Origin: Tychonema litorale BBK16
GTDB lineage: Bacteria > Cyanobacteriota > Cyanobacteriia > Cyanobacteriales > Microcoleaceae
Direction of reading: 5' to 3'
Length of the DNA stretch: 36,781 nt
Assembly: GCF_021648855.1 (NCBI RefSeq)
Contig: NZ_JAKJHX010000047.1
Span: 1 to 36,781 of the forward strand
Shown in pieces: positions 24,634 to 33,298 of this stretch. Below the pieces are notes generated by a model. The model was not told where the DNA came from and did not search any database. It worked only from the letters and a program-made list of their open reading frames with translations. The position numbers and the translations under genes are program-made. Each line of letters starts with the position of its first letter. The stretch's first letter is position 1.

Positions 24634-25659
24634 ATGGCTGCAACAGATTTTAAAGACTATTATGCTATTCTGGGACTCAACAAAACCACCAGCGCTGATG
24701 AAATTAAAAAAACTTTTCGCAAACTAGCCCGGAAATATCACCCGGATATGAACCCAGGGAACAAGGAAGCAGAAGCTCGTTTTAAAGAAGTTAACGAAGC
24801 CTACGAAGTTTTGTCAGACCCGGAAAAACGCAAAAAATACGACCAATACGGTCAATACTGGAAGCAAGCTGCGGCAACTCCAAGTGGCTGGCCGGGCGCG
24901 GGCGGGTACGGGGGCGCTGCGCCTACAGACTTTGGTGGAGTTGACTTCAGTCAGTATGGCAGTTTTGATGAATTTATCAATACTTTACTGGGGCGCACGG
25001 GTGGCGCTGGTGGTGCTAGTGCTGGTGGGGGCCGCAATGGCAATTGGAATTACCGCACTACCACAGGTGGCCCGACTGGTTTTGGGGGATTTGAAGATTT
25101 CGCGGGGTACGAAAATCGGGCCGGTGGAACTTCTCTCAATACGGAAGTTGGGATTTCTCTGACTTTGGGGGAGGCATTTCGTGGCACTTCCAAGAGAGTG
25201 GCTACGGGGGAAGTTTCGATTCCTGCGGGAGTGAAAACTGGTAGCAAAATTCGGGTTAAAGGTAAAGGTCAAGTTGACCCGTATACCAAGCAGCAGGGAG
25301 ATTTGTTCCTGAAAGTAGAGGTTTTGGCTCATCCTTTTTTCCAGTTTGATGGGGAAAATTTGGTCTGTGAGGTGCCGATAACTCCAGACGAGGCGGTTTT
25401 AGGCGCGTCTATTGAGGTGCCGGTGCCTGAAGGTATGATAACTGTAAAATTTCCTGCTGGAATGCGATCGGGCCAGTCTTTGCGGTTGCGGGGTAAGGGG
25501 TGGCCGAAGCCGAAGAAGGATGAACGGACTGATCTTTTGGTGAAAATTGCGATCGTGCCGCCAAAAGAAATCACCACTCTGGAACGGGAATGTTATGAAA
25601 AAATCCAGGAAAATCGTACTTTTAATCCCCGTAGTAATTTAAACCAAGGGCTGCTGTGA
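24634..25659 (+). CDS. DnaJ/CbpA-type Hsp40 co-chaperone without zinc fingers
   Basis: A 341-residue type II Hsp40. The J domain covers residues 6-75 ([23 protein letters not shown] at 36-38, [20 protein letters not shown]). A Gly-rich linker (about 84-165) follows, then the DnaJ C-terminal beta-sandwich domains ([76 protein letters not shown]). There are no CxxCxGxG zinc motifs, as in CbpA. AGGAG stands about 8 bases before the ATG. It is a single gene with its own promoter and would stimulate a DnaK ATPase. Confidence 0.94.
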   Translation: MAATDFKDYYAILGLNKTTSADEIKKTFRKLARKYHPDMNPGNKEAEARFKEVNEAYEVLSDPEKRKKYDQYGQYWKQAAATPSGWPGAGGYGGAAPTDFGGVDFSQYGSFDEFINTLLGRTGGAGGASAGGGRNGNWNYRTTTGGPTGFGGFEDFAGYENRAGGTSLNTEVGISLTLGEAFRGTSKRVATGEVSIPAGVKTGSKIRVKGKGQVDPYTKQQGDLFLKVEVLAHPFFQFDGENLVCEVPITPDEAVLGASIEVPVPEGMITVKFPAGMRSGQSLRLRGKGWPKPKKDERTDLLVKIAIVPPKEITTLERECYEKIQENRTFNPRSNLNQGLL

Positions 25660-25668
25660 CTAAAATTA

Positions 25669-25731
25669 GGACACGAAACTGTCGTGTCCCTACAATATTA
25701 TTTTGGGTAGGGAAACGGCATTGCCGTCTCC
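25669..25731. repeat. Degenerate palindrome pair (GGACACG.../...CGTGTCC)
   Basis: GGACACGAAACTGTCGTGTCC with CTAC, then GTAGGGAAACGGCATTGCCG and TCTCC: two imperfect palindromes arranged as at 20505-20560, diverged from it. It lies between converging genes and may serve as a bidirectional terminator. Confidence 0.75.
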
Positions 25732-25844
25732 TCCATCATGACTTGGGTTGATGCGGGTTTAAAAATATCAGGATGTGAAGTTGTGGATATTTCTGAACCC
25801 GCAAGACCAGGAGAGTTATGTGTATCAACTTTAAACCTTCTCTC

Positions 25845-26117
25845 TCACTCTTCGTTGGTTTTAAGCTGGGTTGGTTGACGACCTTGTTTGATGTTGATGG
25901 TAATTTTTTGAGCTCCTTTTTTCTCCAAGTCTTTGATATAGCCGATCGTACTATTGTCGGCTTCATCCTTACTTCGATATGGGCCAAAGTAGTAGGTGCG
26001 GTTTGGTGAGTCTGTATCAACTTCCACCCACCACTGGCGATTCTGACCGACGCCCATTGGTTGAGTCAGTATCAAAAAAGCTATAACGTACATCGCCAAC
26101 ATAGAAAATCCAAACAT
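25845..26117 (-). CDS. DUF1816-type protein with N-terminal membrane anchor
   Basis: A 90-residue protein. One hydrophobic segment at the N-terminus (MFGFSMLAMYVIAFLILTQP) is followed by RQWWVEVDTDSPNRTYYFGP and YRSKDEADNSTIGYIKDLEK, then KKGAQKITINIKQGRQP. The WWVE...YYFGPY...EA...GYI-DLE pattern matches the cyanobacterial DUF1816 domain as I remember it. I chose the ATG at 26117 because AGAGG lies 6 bases upstream; an upstream TTG at 26132 is possible. Function is unknown. Confidence 0.75.
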   Translation of the reverse strand: MFGFSMLAMYVIAFLILTQPMGVGQNRQWWVEVDTDSPNRTYYFGPYRSKDEADNSTIGYIKDLEKKGAQKITINIKQGRQPTQLKTNEE

Positions 26118-26938
26118 CGTACACCTCTGCAAGAAGTCAAGTAATTTTTACTGTTCTTAACTTATCAGGGCAAATAGCTAGCTGAAATCGTCCTCAGTGC
26201 TGATTAGGCTGAGGTAATTGTTGAGACTTTAGGCAAGTATCGATAAATTGGCGATCGCCTCCATGATTGATGTTAATACCTTTAATGCCGATCAAAAACC
26301 CGGTTTTTGAAAGTCAAAGTACGTAAGTATTGTTCATTTTACTAGCACTACTTGACACAATCCAAATCCAAATTAATTTCTTTAATTACTGCTACAAATC
26401 GCCATAATATTTATTTACTTTTACTCAGATAAGTTGCTACCTATATCAACTGCTACTGATCGCCCGTATTGGAAGATGGGAGAGAATCTGAGGCTTTTTC
26501 CACGAAGGTGAAATATCTTGTTTAAATCCACAACAACACATAATCTTCATAATGATCGGCGACAATATTGATTTTTTTAACTTACTGCGTAAATTTACGT
26601 AAAATTATGGCGACCAAGCTTTACTAAATCTTTATAATTTTGCCAGAATACCGCTGAAATATAAAGATTTGATAAAGTTTGCCGGGAAACTGTAGTCAAT
26701 ATATCAATCATGTAAGTATGATCGGAACCAAGCAAGGCAACACGTAAGTAATCGATACCCACTCCTTAAAAGACCAGATACCACATCCTAAAACTTTTGA
26801 ACGGAGGTCTGAAATAAGCAGCTTTTATGCCAAATTTATTTTTTTTAGCTAACTAGGTTGATTTTAACCAGCTCCAATTTTTGCATTACCTAGCTACTTC
26901 TCGATCGCCCAATTCAACGTAATTTAACAGGGGAAGCT
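26118..26938. other. 820-base intergenic region upstream of the exporter cluster
   Basis: No gene seen. It holds a perfect 12-bp palindrome CGTAAATTTACG (26588-26599) and three copies of a GTAAGTA word (26323-26329 as ACGTAAGTAT, 26712-26718 as TGTAAGTATG, 26742-26750 as ACGTAAGTA), which may be operator sites. TTGACA occurs at 26352 but without a matching -10. The exporter ATG has AGGGGA about 5 bases upstream. Confidence 0.5.
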
Positions 26939-29900
26939 ATGAATAAAAGCTTAGGTGTAAAAAATTACTTTTCCCGATCGCCTGAATCAGTACAAAATAT
27001 TCCAGCGATTCAAAAACTGTTGGAGGAGATAGGCGCAGAACCCACATTAGTTGCCAAAGTAAATGCAGCCTGTGAAATTTACGACTTTCAGCTAGGAGAT
27101 GAAATCACCAAGTATCAAAATCCAGATAGTGACAGTCATGCACTTGAAAAAGAACTGATCGATCGCAATTGTTACTTAGTTAGCCAAGGAAGAGTCAGGC
27201 TGCTAGCAGTAACACGCATTACACAGGAAGAAATTTCGGCAGTTGTACTGGAAGTTGGAGAAATATTTGGGACAGATAACATATTTATCGAAACCGGAGT
27301 AGCTTACAGAGCAATTGCAGTCGGTACTTGCCAAATGGCTCGGATTGATGTATCCAAATTGCAGCCAATCTTAGAAGAATGTCCCGAACTGCAACAACAC
27401 TTGCAGGCACAATTCCAACAGCGACAGCGATTAATATTCTTTAAGACACAAACAGAATTGCGATCGCTCGAACCCCAGCAACAACAAATCCTGTGGCCTC
27501 AGTTACTCCCTTATATAGAAGAAATCCAAATTCCCGCCGGAGTTTCACTCGCTCAGCAACATCAAAAATCGCAAATTCATTTTTGGCTACGCAGCGGTCA
27601 AATTCAAGGTGAAAAACCACCAATTATCGGCAGTGATTGGGGATATCCAGACTCTGAATCTAAAGATTGGCAAGCTCAAACAAACCTGCTAATTTACCAG
27701 GTTAACAGCGCACAGTGGGAAATCGTAGCAGCAATAATTGCTGACAACAGCAATTCTCCCCCAAAAATCATCCGCAAACCTAAAATTACAACCTTAATAC
27801 AGCCTCCACAAAAGTTAAATCACACCTCACCAACCCAGTCACATAAATTAATCGTCGTCGAGAATTCTCAATCCAAAGCAGTTAGTATTACCTTTCCCAA
27901 ACCCAAGCGACGCAAGTGGTTTAGCACCGGACACCCATTCATTCAACAGCAAAGTTCAGCAGACTGTGGAGCCACCTGCCTAGCGATGATTAGCGAGTAT
28001 TGGGGTAAAAAATTCAGCCTTAATTATTTGCGCGAATTAGCAGAAATTGGTCGGAGCGGTGCCTCTCTCAAAAACCTGGCAAAAGCAGCCGAAAGGATGG
28101 GTTTTCAGGCTCGTCCTGTGCGAGCTTCTTTAACTCCTCTCCGCAATCAAAATCCCTGGATTGCTCACTGGCAAGGTAATCACTACGTTGCAGTTTACCG
28201 TTTTAAAAATCAACAAGTTTTAGTTGCCGATCCGGCGATGGGCAAGCGGTGGATGAGTATTCAAAGCTTTACCGAAAATTGGACTGGCTACGCCCTAATT
28301 TTAGACCCAACACCGCAGCTATACCGTAATGAGATTGCCGAAGACAAAGGAATCAAAACCAAAAATTTCCTAGGTATAGTCTGGCCTTACCGTAGTACGA
28401 TCGCGCAAATTCTGGTAATTTCCTTGTTTATCCAAATATTTGGGATAGTTACTCCGCTATTTACCCAAGTAATTCTCGACCAAGTAGTTGTTAGTAAAAG
28501 TATACCAACGCTGCACGTCTTTGCGATCGGACTACTGCTATTTGGTATTTGGCGGTCGCTGTTGGGTGCAAGCAGACAATACTTGCTCGATTACCTTTCT
28601 AATCGGATTGATCTGACTCTAATTAGTGGCTTTATTAGTCACACTCTCAGTTTGCCGATCAAATTTTTTGAATCGCGTCAGGTTGGCGATATTTTAACTC
28701 GTGTTCAGGAAAATCAAAAAATTCAGGCGTTTCTGACTCGCCAAGCGATTACTGCTTGGTTAGATGCTTTGATGGCGGTAGTTTACATCGGACTGATGAT
28801 TTACTACAACGGGCGTCTGGCTTTGTTGGTTCTGGCTTTGATTCCGCCGATCGTGATTTTGACTTTGGTGGCAACTCCGTTTCTGCGAAAAGTATCGCGG
28901 GAGATTTTCAATGCAGGTGCTAAGCAAAACTCATCTTTGGTAGAGATGATTACTGGGGTGGCAACGATTAAAGCAACTGCTTCTGAGCGAGAAATGCGCT
29001 GGCGCTGGGAAGACAACTTAACAAGTATGATTAATGCCCAATTTCGGGGGCAAAAGTTGGCAAATTCTTTGCAAATAGTCGGGGGTTCGATTAATACTTT
29101 AGGTAGCACGGCTTTGTTGTGGTATGGGGCGATGCTGGTGATTCAAGATGAGTTGACGATCGGTCAATTTGTCGCTTTTAATATGATGATCGGCAGTGTG
29201 ATTTCTCCTGTGTTGTCTGTGGTGGGACTTTGGGATGAGTTTCAGGAAGTGCTGGTTTCGATCGAGCGTTTGGACGATGTATTCTCGGCTGATCCTGAAG
29301 AAAGTCCTAACAAACCGATGCTGGTGCTGCCGCGCATTCAGGGAAATGTCAAGTTGGAAAATGTTTCTTTCCGCTATTCGCAAGATGATGAACGGAATAC
29401 GCTGCAAAATCTTTCGTTTGAGGTGCAAGCTGGAGAAACGGTGGCTATTGTTGGTCGCAGCGGTTCTGGTAAGAGCACTTTGGTGAAATTGCTGCAAGGT
29501 TTCTATTACCCAGAAAAGGGACGGCTGACAATTGATGGCCACGATATTCGGCATATTTCTTTGCAGTCGTTGCGGGTTCAGTTGGGTGTTGTTCCTCAAG
29601 ATTGTTTTTTGTTTTCGGGAACGATTTTGGAAAATATCACGCTGTATAAAAATGGACATGGTGCTGATTCTAGAAGCTTGGAAGAGGCGATTGAGGTGGC
29701 GAAGTTGGCAGAAGCTCATGCTTTTATTCAGGATATGCCACTTGGTTATCAGACTCCTGTGGGGGAGAGGGGAACGAGTTTGTCTGGGGGACAACGACAG
29801 CGAATTGCGATCGCGCGTGCTCTTTTGGGAGATCCCCGGATTTTGATTTTGGATGAGGCAACTTCTTCGCTGGATACTGAGTCTGAGCGCAGGTTTCAGC

Positions 29901-30088
29901 AAAATCTGGCTCGGATTAGTCGCGATCGCACTGCGTTTATCATCGCTCACCGGTTGTCTACGGTGCGGAATGCCGATCGCATTTTAGTTCTAGACAAAGG
30001 CATTTTAGCCGAACAAGGAAACCACGAGCAATTAATGGCTGAACGTGGACTTTACTATCACCTTGCTCAGCAACAGCTCGATCTTTAA
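26939..30088 (+). CDS. hetC: HetC-like peptidase-containing ABC exporter (CRP-like domain, C39 peptidase, permease, ATPase)
   Basis: A 1049-residue exporter, about the length I recall for Anabaena HetC. The N-terminal ~230 residues include a cNMP-binding-like beta-roll (NCYLVSQGRVRLLAVTRITQ, VVLEVGEIFGTDNIFIETGV), without an obvious phosphate-binding cassette, so ligand binding is doubtful. The C39 peptidase follows: HPFIQQQSSADCGATCLAMI with catalytic Cys343, HWQGNHYVAVYRF (His) and VADPAMGKRW (Asp). Next is the six-helix permease, then the ATPase: AIVGRSGSGKSTLVKLLQGF (Walker A about 839-846), LSGGQRQRIAIARALL (about 948) and ILILDEATSSLD (Walker B). It should cleave Gly-Gly leaders and export the products with the HlyD adaptor encoded next. 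All catalytic residues appear intact. Confidence 0.87.
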   Translation: MNKSLGVKNYFSRSPESVQNIPAIQKLLEEIGAEPTLVAKVNAACEIYDFQLGDEITKYQNPDSDSHALEKELIDRNCYLVSQGRVRLLAVTRITQEEISAVVLEVGEIFGTDNIFIETGVAYRAIAVGTCQMARIDVSKLQPILEECPELQQHLQAQFQQRQRLIFFKTQTELRSLEPQQQQILWPQLLPYIEEIQIPAGVSLAQQHQKSQIHFWLRSGQIQGEKPPIIGSDWGYPDSESKDWQAQTNLLIYQVNSAQWEIVAAIIADNSNSPPKIIRKPKITTLIQPPQKLNHTSPTQSHKLIVVENSQSKAVSITFPKPKRRKWFSTGHPFIQQQSSADCGATCLAMISEYWGKKFSLNYLRELAEIGRSGASLKNLAKAAERMGFQARPVRASLTPLRNQNPWIAHWQGNHYVAVYRFKNQQVLVADPAMGKRWMSIQSFTENWTGYALILDPTPQLYRNEIAEDKGIKTKNFLGIVWPYRSTIAQILVISLFIQIFGIVTPLFTQVILDQVVVSKSIPTLHVFAIGLLLFGIWRSLLGASRQYLLDYLSNRIDLTLISGFISHTLSLPIKFFESRQVGDILTRVQENQKIQAFLTRQAITAWLDALMAVVYIGLMIYYNGRLALLVLALIPPIVILTLVATPFLRKVSREIFNAGAKQNSSLVEMITGVATIKATASEREMRWRWEDNLTSMINAQFRGQKLANSLQIVGGSINTLGSTALLWYGAMLVIQDELTIGQFVAFNMMIGSVISPVLSVVGLWDEFQEVLVSIERLDDVFSADPEESPNKPMLVLPRIQGNVKLENVSFRYSQDDERNTLQNLSFEVQAGETVAIVGRSGSGKSTLVKLLQGFYYPEKGRLTIDGHDIRHISLQSLRVQLGVVPQDCFLFSGTILENITLYKNGHGADSRSLEEAIEVAKLAEAHAFIQDMPLGYQTPVGERGTSLSGGQRQRIAIARALLGDPRILILDEATSSLDTESERRFQQNLARISRDRTAFIIAHRLSTVRNADRILVLDKGILAEQGNHEQLMAERGLYYHLAQQQLDL

Positions 30089-30231
30089 GTCATTGGTCAT
30101 TAGTCATTAGTCATTGGTCATTGGTCATTGGTCATTGGTCATTGGTCAATGATTATTAGTGGCAACCAACAAATAAGAATAGTTAACAGTCAACAGTCAA
30201 CAGTCAACAGTCAACAGTCAATACTCAACAG
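30089..30231. repeat. Two heptamer arrays, (CATTGGT/CATTAGT)n and (CAGTCAA)n
   Basis: 30089-30152 holds about nine units of CATTGGT or CATTAGT beginning directly after the exporter stop. 30181-30231 holds about six units of AACAGTC. They fill the gap between hetC-like and hlyD-like genes and leave about 20 bases before the next ATG. Confidence 0.95.
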
Positions 30232-30251
30232 ATTAATTTGGAGTAAATACC

Positions 30252-32051
30252 ATGCTTTCAGAAGATGCAAAAAAATTAGGCTGCGCTCCTGATGAAATAG
30301 ATGAGATTTATGGAGGCGTAGCTTTAAAAGAAAACGAAGTTAGTCAAAAAGACCGCTCTTTAGAAGTAGTCGAACCTCAAAATCGCTCTTCTAAAATTAA
30401 TGACCATATCAATCCTGCCAAGTTTCGCACTAACGAGGAAGATAATTGGTCTACTTCTTTGCAAACTGTACTCGATCAGCCAGCAGTATCTTTTCCTCAG
30501 AAGTTGATATTAGGAGGAATGGTTTTTTTCGTAGCTTTTGGAGCGTGGGCAACTTTCGGAAAAATCGATGAAGTTGGTCATGCTCAAGGCAAATTAGTAC
30601 CCAAAGGCGATGTCTACAAAATTCACCCGACTGAGCCGGGAAAAATCATTAACCTCGCGATTAAAGAAGGTCAAAAAGTCAAAGCTGGACAATTATTGAC
30701 AGAATTAGACCCGGAAACGGCTTCGGGGGAGGTGGAACGTCTTGATAAAATACTCCATGGTTATCAGATTCAATTGGTGCAGCAGATTAGTGCGATCGAA
30801 CGAACACGATTAGAAGCTCAAGCTAGCAGGGCGATCGCAGAAGCGGATCAACGGGGGGCCCAAGCTGCGATCGATCGCGCTCGTGCTTCAGTGGCTACTA
30901 CACAGTCTCAAATCGAGCAATTGCGATCGGATGTAGTGTCTCAGCAAGCACGCTCTAAACAGCTCAAACCCCTGGAAAAGCAGGCGCAAAACTTGGTTTC
31001 GCAACTGCAAACAGATATTAACTCTCAACAAGGGCGGCGCGATCGGGTGAAACCGTTGCAACGGAAGACTAAAGATTTGTTAGCGCAACTGCAAGTAAAA
31101 GTAGCTGCTCACAAAGAGCGGATCGCGCGTCTCAGACCGTTGGTAGATGAAGGAGCGCTGTCAAAAGACGTTTTGTTTCAAGCGGAGGAAGCTCTGCGGG
31201 AGAGCGAAAACGCGGTGATTAGAAGCCAATTGGGAGAAGAAAGTCAGGCTAACGATCGCGCTTTTGAAGTCGAGCAAACCGTGCGCGATAAGCAAGGCGC
31301 TCAGATCCGAAGTCAACTGTCTGATGCAACAGTCGTTAAGGAAAAGCTGTTTGAGGTTGAACAGGGTTTGCGCGATCGAACTAGCGCCATTTCTAAAACC
31401 CAAGGTGAATTAACTCAAGGATTGGCAGAAGTCGATCGACTACAAGCAGAAGCTCAAAGCAAACAAGCCACAGCCCGTCAAACGCAGTTAGAAAAAGAGC
31501 AAAAAGTTCAGCAGTTGGAAATGGAATTAAATCAAGTCAAATCCAAAATTGCCGAAACCCAAACCATGCTAGCTCAATCTAAAAATAAGCTCAAACAAAG
31601 ATTCCTCTACGCACCAGTCAACGGAATTATTTCCACTCTCAATGTCCACAACATCGGCGAAGTTGTTCAAACTGGTCAAACCATTGCGGAAATGACTCCG
31701 AATAACGCTCCTTTAGTGCTGGAAGTCAGTTTACCGAACCGAGAAGCGGGATTTGTCAAAACCGGAATGCCGGTGCAAGTAAAATTCGATGCTTTTCCTT
31801 ATCAAAATTACGGCGTGATTCCGGGAAAAGTCGTTTCGATTTCGCCAGATGCCAAAGCTGACGAGCGATTGGGCATTGTTTACCGAGTACAAGTAAGTAT
31901 CGATCGCGATTCAGTCAAAGCCAACAATCAAACATGGAAACTGAAAGCTGGCCAGACAGCTAGCGCCGAAATAGTCATCCGTCAGCGCAGCATAGCCGAC
32001 ATTTTGCTCGATCCTCTCAAGCAACTACAAAAAGGCGGCATGAGTTTGTAG
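30252..32051 (+). CDS. HlyD-family periplasmic adaptor of a type I secretion system
   Basis: A 599-residue membrane-fusion protein. There is a cytoplasmic N-terminus of about 80 residues, one transmembrane helix (LILGGMVFFVAFGAWATFGK, about 83-103), a first lipoyl half (KIINLAIKEGQKVKAGQLLT), a very long coiled coil (about 165-445), and a second lipoyl half plus beta-barrel (RFLYAPVNGIISTLNVHNIG, VVQTGQTIAEMTP, AGFVKTGMPVQVKFDAFPYQ). The coiled coil has internal repeats of about 29 residues (three units around LFQAEEALRES, AFEVEQTVRDK, LFEVEQGLRDR). It bridges the inner-membrane exporter to an outer-membrane TolC-like channel, which is not encoded in this window. Confidence 0.92.
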   Translation: MLSEDAKKLGCAPDEIDEIYGGVALKENEVSQKDRSLEVVEPQNRSSKINDHINPAKFRTNEEDNWSTSLQTVLDQPAVSFPQKLILGGMVFFVAFGAWATFGKIDEVGHAQGKLVPKGDVYKIHPTEPGKIINLAIKEGQKVKAGQLLTELDPETASGEVERLDKILHGYQIQLVQQISAIERTRLEAQASRAIAEADQRGAQAAIDRARASVATTQSQIEQLRSDVVSQQARSKQLKPLEKQAQNLVSQLQTDINSQQGRRDRVKPLQRKTKDLLAQLQVKVAAHKERIARLRPLVDEGALSKDVLFQAEEALRESENAVIRSQLGEESQANDRAFEVEQTVRDKQGAQIRSQLSDATVVKEKLFEVEQGLRDRTSAISKTQGELTQGLAEVDRLQAEAQSKQATARQTQLEKEQKVQQLEMELNQVKSKIAETQTMLAQSKNKLKQRFLYAPVNGIISTLNVHNIGEVVQTGQTIAEMTPNNAPLVLEVSLPNREAGFVKTGMPVQVKFDAFPYQNYGVIPGKVVSISPDAKADERLGIVYRVQVSIDRDSVKANNQTWKLKAGQTASAEIVIRQRSIADILLDPLKQLQKGGMSL

Positions 32052-32151
32052 TCAGTAGTCAGTAGTCAGTAGTCATTAGTTATGAATCAGTTAACAGTTA
32101 ACCGTCAACCGTCAGCAGTTAACAGTTAACAGTTAACAGTCAACAATCAAC
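32049..32151. repeat. Heptamer arrays (CAGTAGT)n and (CAGTTAA/CAGTCAA)n
   Basis: 32049-32080 holds about four units of AGTCAGT, the first overlapping the HlyD stop codon. 32090-32151 holds about eight units of AACAGTT or AACCGTC. They fill the gap before the HetP-like gene. Confidence 0.93.
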
Positions 32152-32177
32152 TAATTTACACAAAACAGGATAAAGCT

Positions 32178-32639
32178 ATGACTTCCCAATTTCACCATTC
32201 TGCCAATCATTCTCAAGTTGGAATTAAACCCGAACAATTGGACGAGATAATTTCAGCGATTTTGTCAGGAAAGTATTCTTGGGCTTGTTTTTTACTTTTG
32301 CGCTGTACTGGTTACAACCCTCTCGACTACATTCCCTATCGCACTTCCAACCGCTTGCTTAAGGAAAACAGTCAAATCAGCAAGTCGCATAAATCGGAAA
32401 CTAAGTCTGCATTGGGCAAAATTGCTGATTTAGATTATGTCGAGGTGGCGAGGGACAAGCGAACCGGAGTTCGAGGGGGTTTTGTCGCTGAGGCTTTTAG
32501 CGAGTTATATACAGATCCGATAGGTTTTGTGCCTGAAGTTAAGGAAGAGCCATATCTCTCGGCGCCGACTGTTGATGTTCAAAATCAAGGATTTTTTGGT
32601 GGATTTAAGACACGTTTGTTTAATTTCGCGGGCAGGTAG
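32178..32639 (+). CDS. hetP: HetP-family protein with an internal Gly-Gly leader-like segment
   Basis: A 153-residue protein, close to the ~159 I recall for Anabaena HetP. The family core is clear: [48 protein letters not shown] (residues 19-66). In Anabaena, HetP promotes commitment to heterocyst differentiation and lies beside hetC; here the HlyD gene sits between them. Residues about 80-101 read [20 protein letters not shown] then GG, strongly resembling the leaders of the downstream small proteins (IISDLNHVEIV...VEGG). A further ~50 residues follow. The RBS context (ACAGGATAAAGCT-ATG) resembles that of the first precursor gene. Whether it is cut or exported is unknown. Confidence 0.8.
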   Translation: MTSQFHHSANHSQVGIKPEQLDEIISAILSGKYSWACFLLLRCTGYNPLDYIPYRTSNRLLKENSQISKSHKSETKSALGKIADLDYVEVARDKRTGVRGGFVAEAFSELYTDPIGFVPEVKEEPYLSAPTVDVQNQGFFGGFKTRLFNFAGR

Positions 32640-32935
32640 ATTGTGCGATCGCGAAACAACCCGGTTGCTGGCGTTGGGTGTACCAAGGTTTTGGTTGACT
32701 CACTGCGCGCGATCGGGTTTTTCAGTAACAAGGCTATTTTTCCTTCAAAACACATCGATTTTCTGTAACTTCTGAACAAAAAACACACAAAAATTTATTA
32801 AATTAACTTTACATTTTAATTTTCACAAATCTGCCAAATTGGCAACACAGCTCTAATTAGTCCAGATATATTAGGTACATCGAAAGCAGACAACCTTGCT
32901 TCGAGCTAGTAATCAAAAAAACAAGGATAAAAGCC
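32640..32935. other. Upstream region of the small-protein genes
   Basis: AT-rich, with no gene seen. It separates the exporter/HetP genes from the precursor genes and is long enough for an independent promoter, but no convincing -35/-10 pair was found (TTGGCA at 32839 and TATATT at 32867 are 22 bases apart). The last 20 bases (ACAAGGATAAAAGCC before ATG) resemble the hetP-like RBS region. Confidence 0.5.
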
Positions 32936-33214
32936 ATGATTATCTCAGACCTCAACCACGTCGAAATCGTTTGCGAATCAACTCAAGTAGAAGGCGGATT
33001 TTACAATTTCTACGAAAATGATTTCGTCAAACTGGAAATTGTATCGAAGCCAAGAATTAAAGGCAATAGCGCGATCGCATTAGCAGATTCAGCGGCCTAT
33101 GGCAAGAATACTTTCGCTAAGACTGTCACCTACACTGAAACCGTTCAGGGCTACTCTTCTGAAGCTTCCAGCGCCTCCGTAGCTGGTTCCAAAGGTTCTT
33201 ACTACCACTGGTAG
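32936..33214 (+). CDS. Gly-Gly-leader small secreted protein, copy 1 (92 aa)
   Basis: The leader is residues 1-21 (MIISDLNHVEIVCESTQVEG plus G), a double-glycine-type leader with the DL(N/D)-x2-E signature seen in cyanobacterial bacteriocin-type precursors. The mature part of 71 residues would begin FYNFYENDFVKLEIVSKPRI and continue with Ala/Ser/Tyr-rich sequence (SAIALADSAAYGKNTFAK, GYSSEASSASVAGSKGSYYH) to a final W. It has no Cys after the leader, so it is not a lanthipeptide-type core. It is a probable substrate of the C39 exporter encoded upstream. AAGGA stands about 8 bases before the ATG. Antimicrobial, signalling or surface roles are all possible. Confidence 0.8.
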   Translation: MIISDLNHVEIVCESTQVEGGFYNFYENDFVKLEIVSKPRIKGNSAIALADSAAYGKNTFAKTVTYTETVQGYSSEASSASVAGSKGSYYHW

Positions 33215-33233
33215 TAGAGTGCCATCCGCGCAA

Positions 33234-33255
33234 GATTTGACCCGAAAGTCAAATC
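33234..33255 (+). promoter_or_regulatory. Perfect hairpin between the twin precursor genes
   Basis: GATTTGAC, loop CCGAAA, GTCAAATC: an 8-bp perfect stem with a six-base loop, not followed by a T run. It lies 20 bases after copy 1's stop, where it may stabilise or process the transcript. Confidence 0.55.
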
Positions 33256-33298
33256 CGCTCATTTCTCAAAAAATTAACCCTAAAACCCACGAAAAAAA

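Noticed and set aside
26352..26381. TTGACA as a -35 box upstream of the exporter
   Set aside because: No acceptable -10 at 16-19 bases.
29099..29950. Long minus-strand open frame (283 codons) opposite the exporter ATPase domain
   Set aside because: Antisense to a clear ABC ATPase; Arg/Gln/His/Ile-rich composition typical of a shadow frame, with no domain or RBS.
30252..30317. Gly-Gly leader at the HlyD N-terminus (GG at residues 21-22)
   Set aside because: Position is suggestive, but the sequence (DEIDEIYGG) lacks the DL-x3-E pattern and the protein needs its N-terminal cytoplasmic part and membrane anchor.
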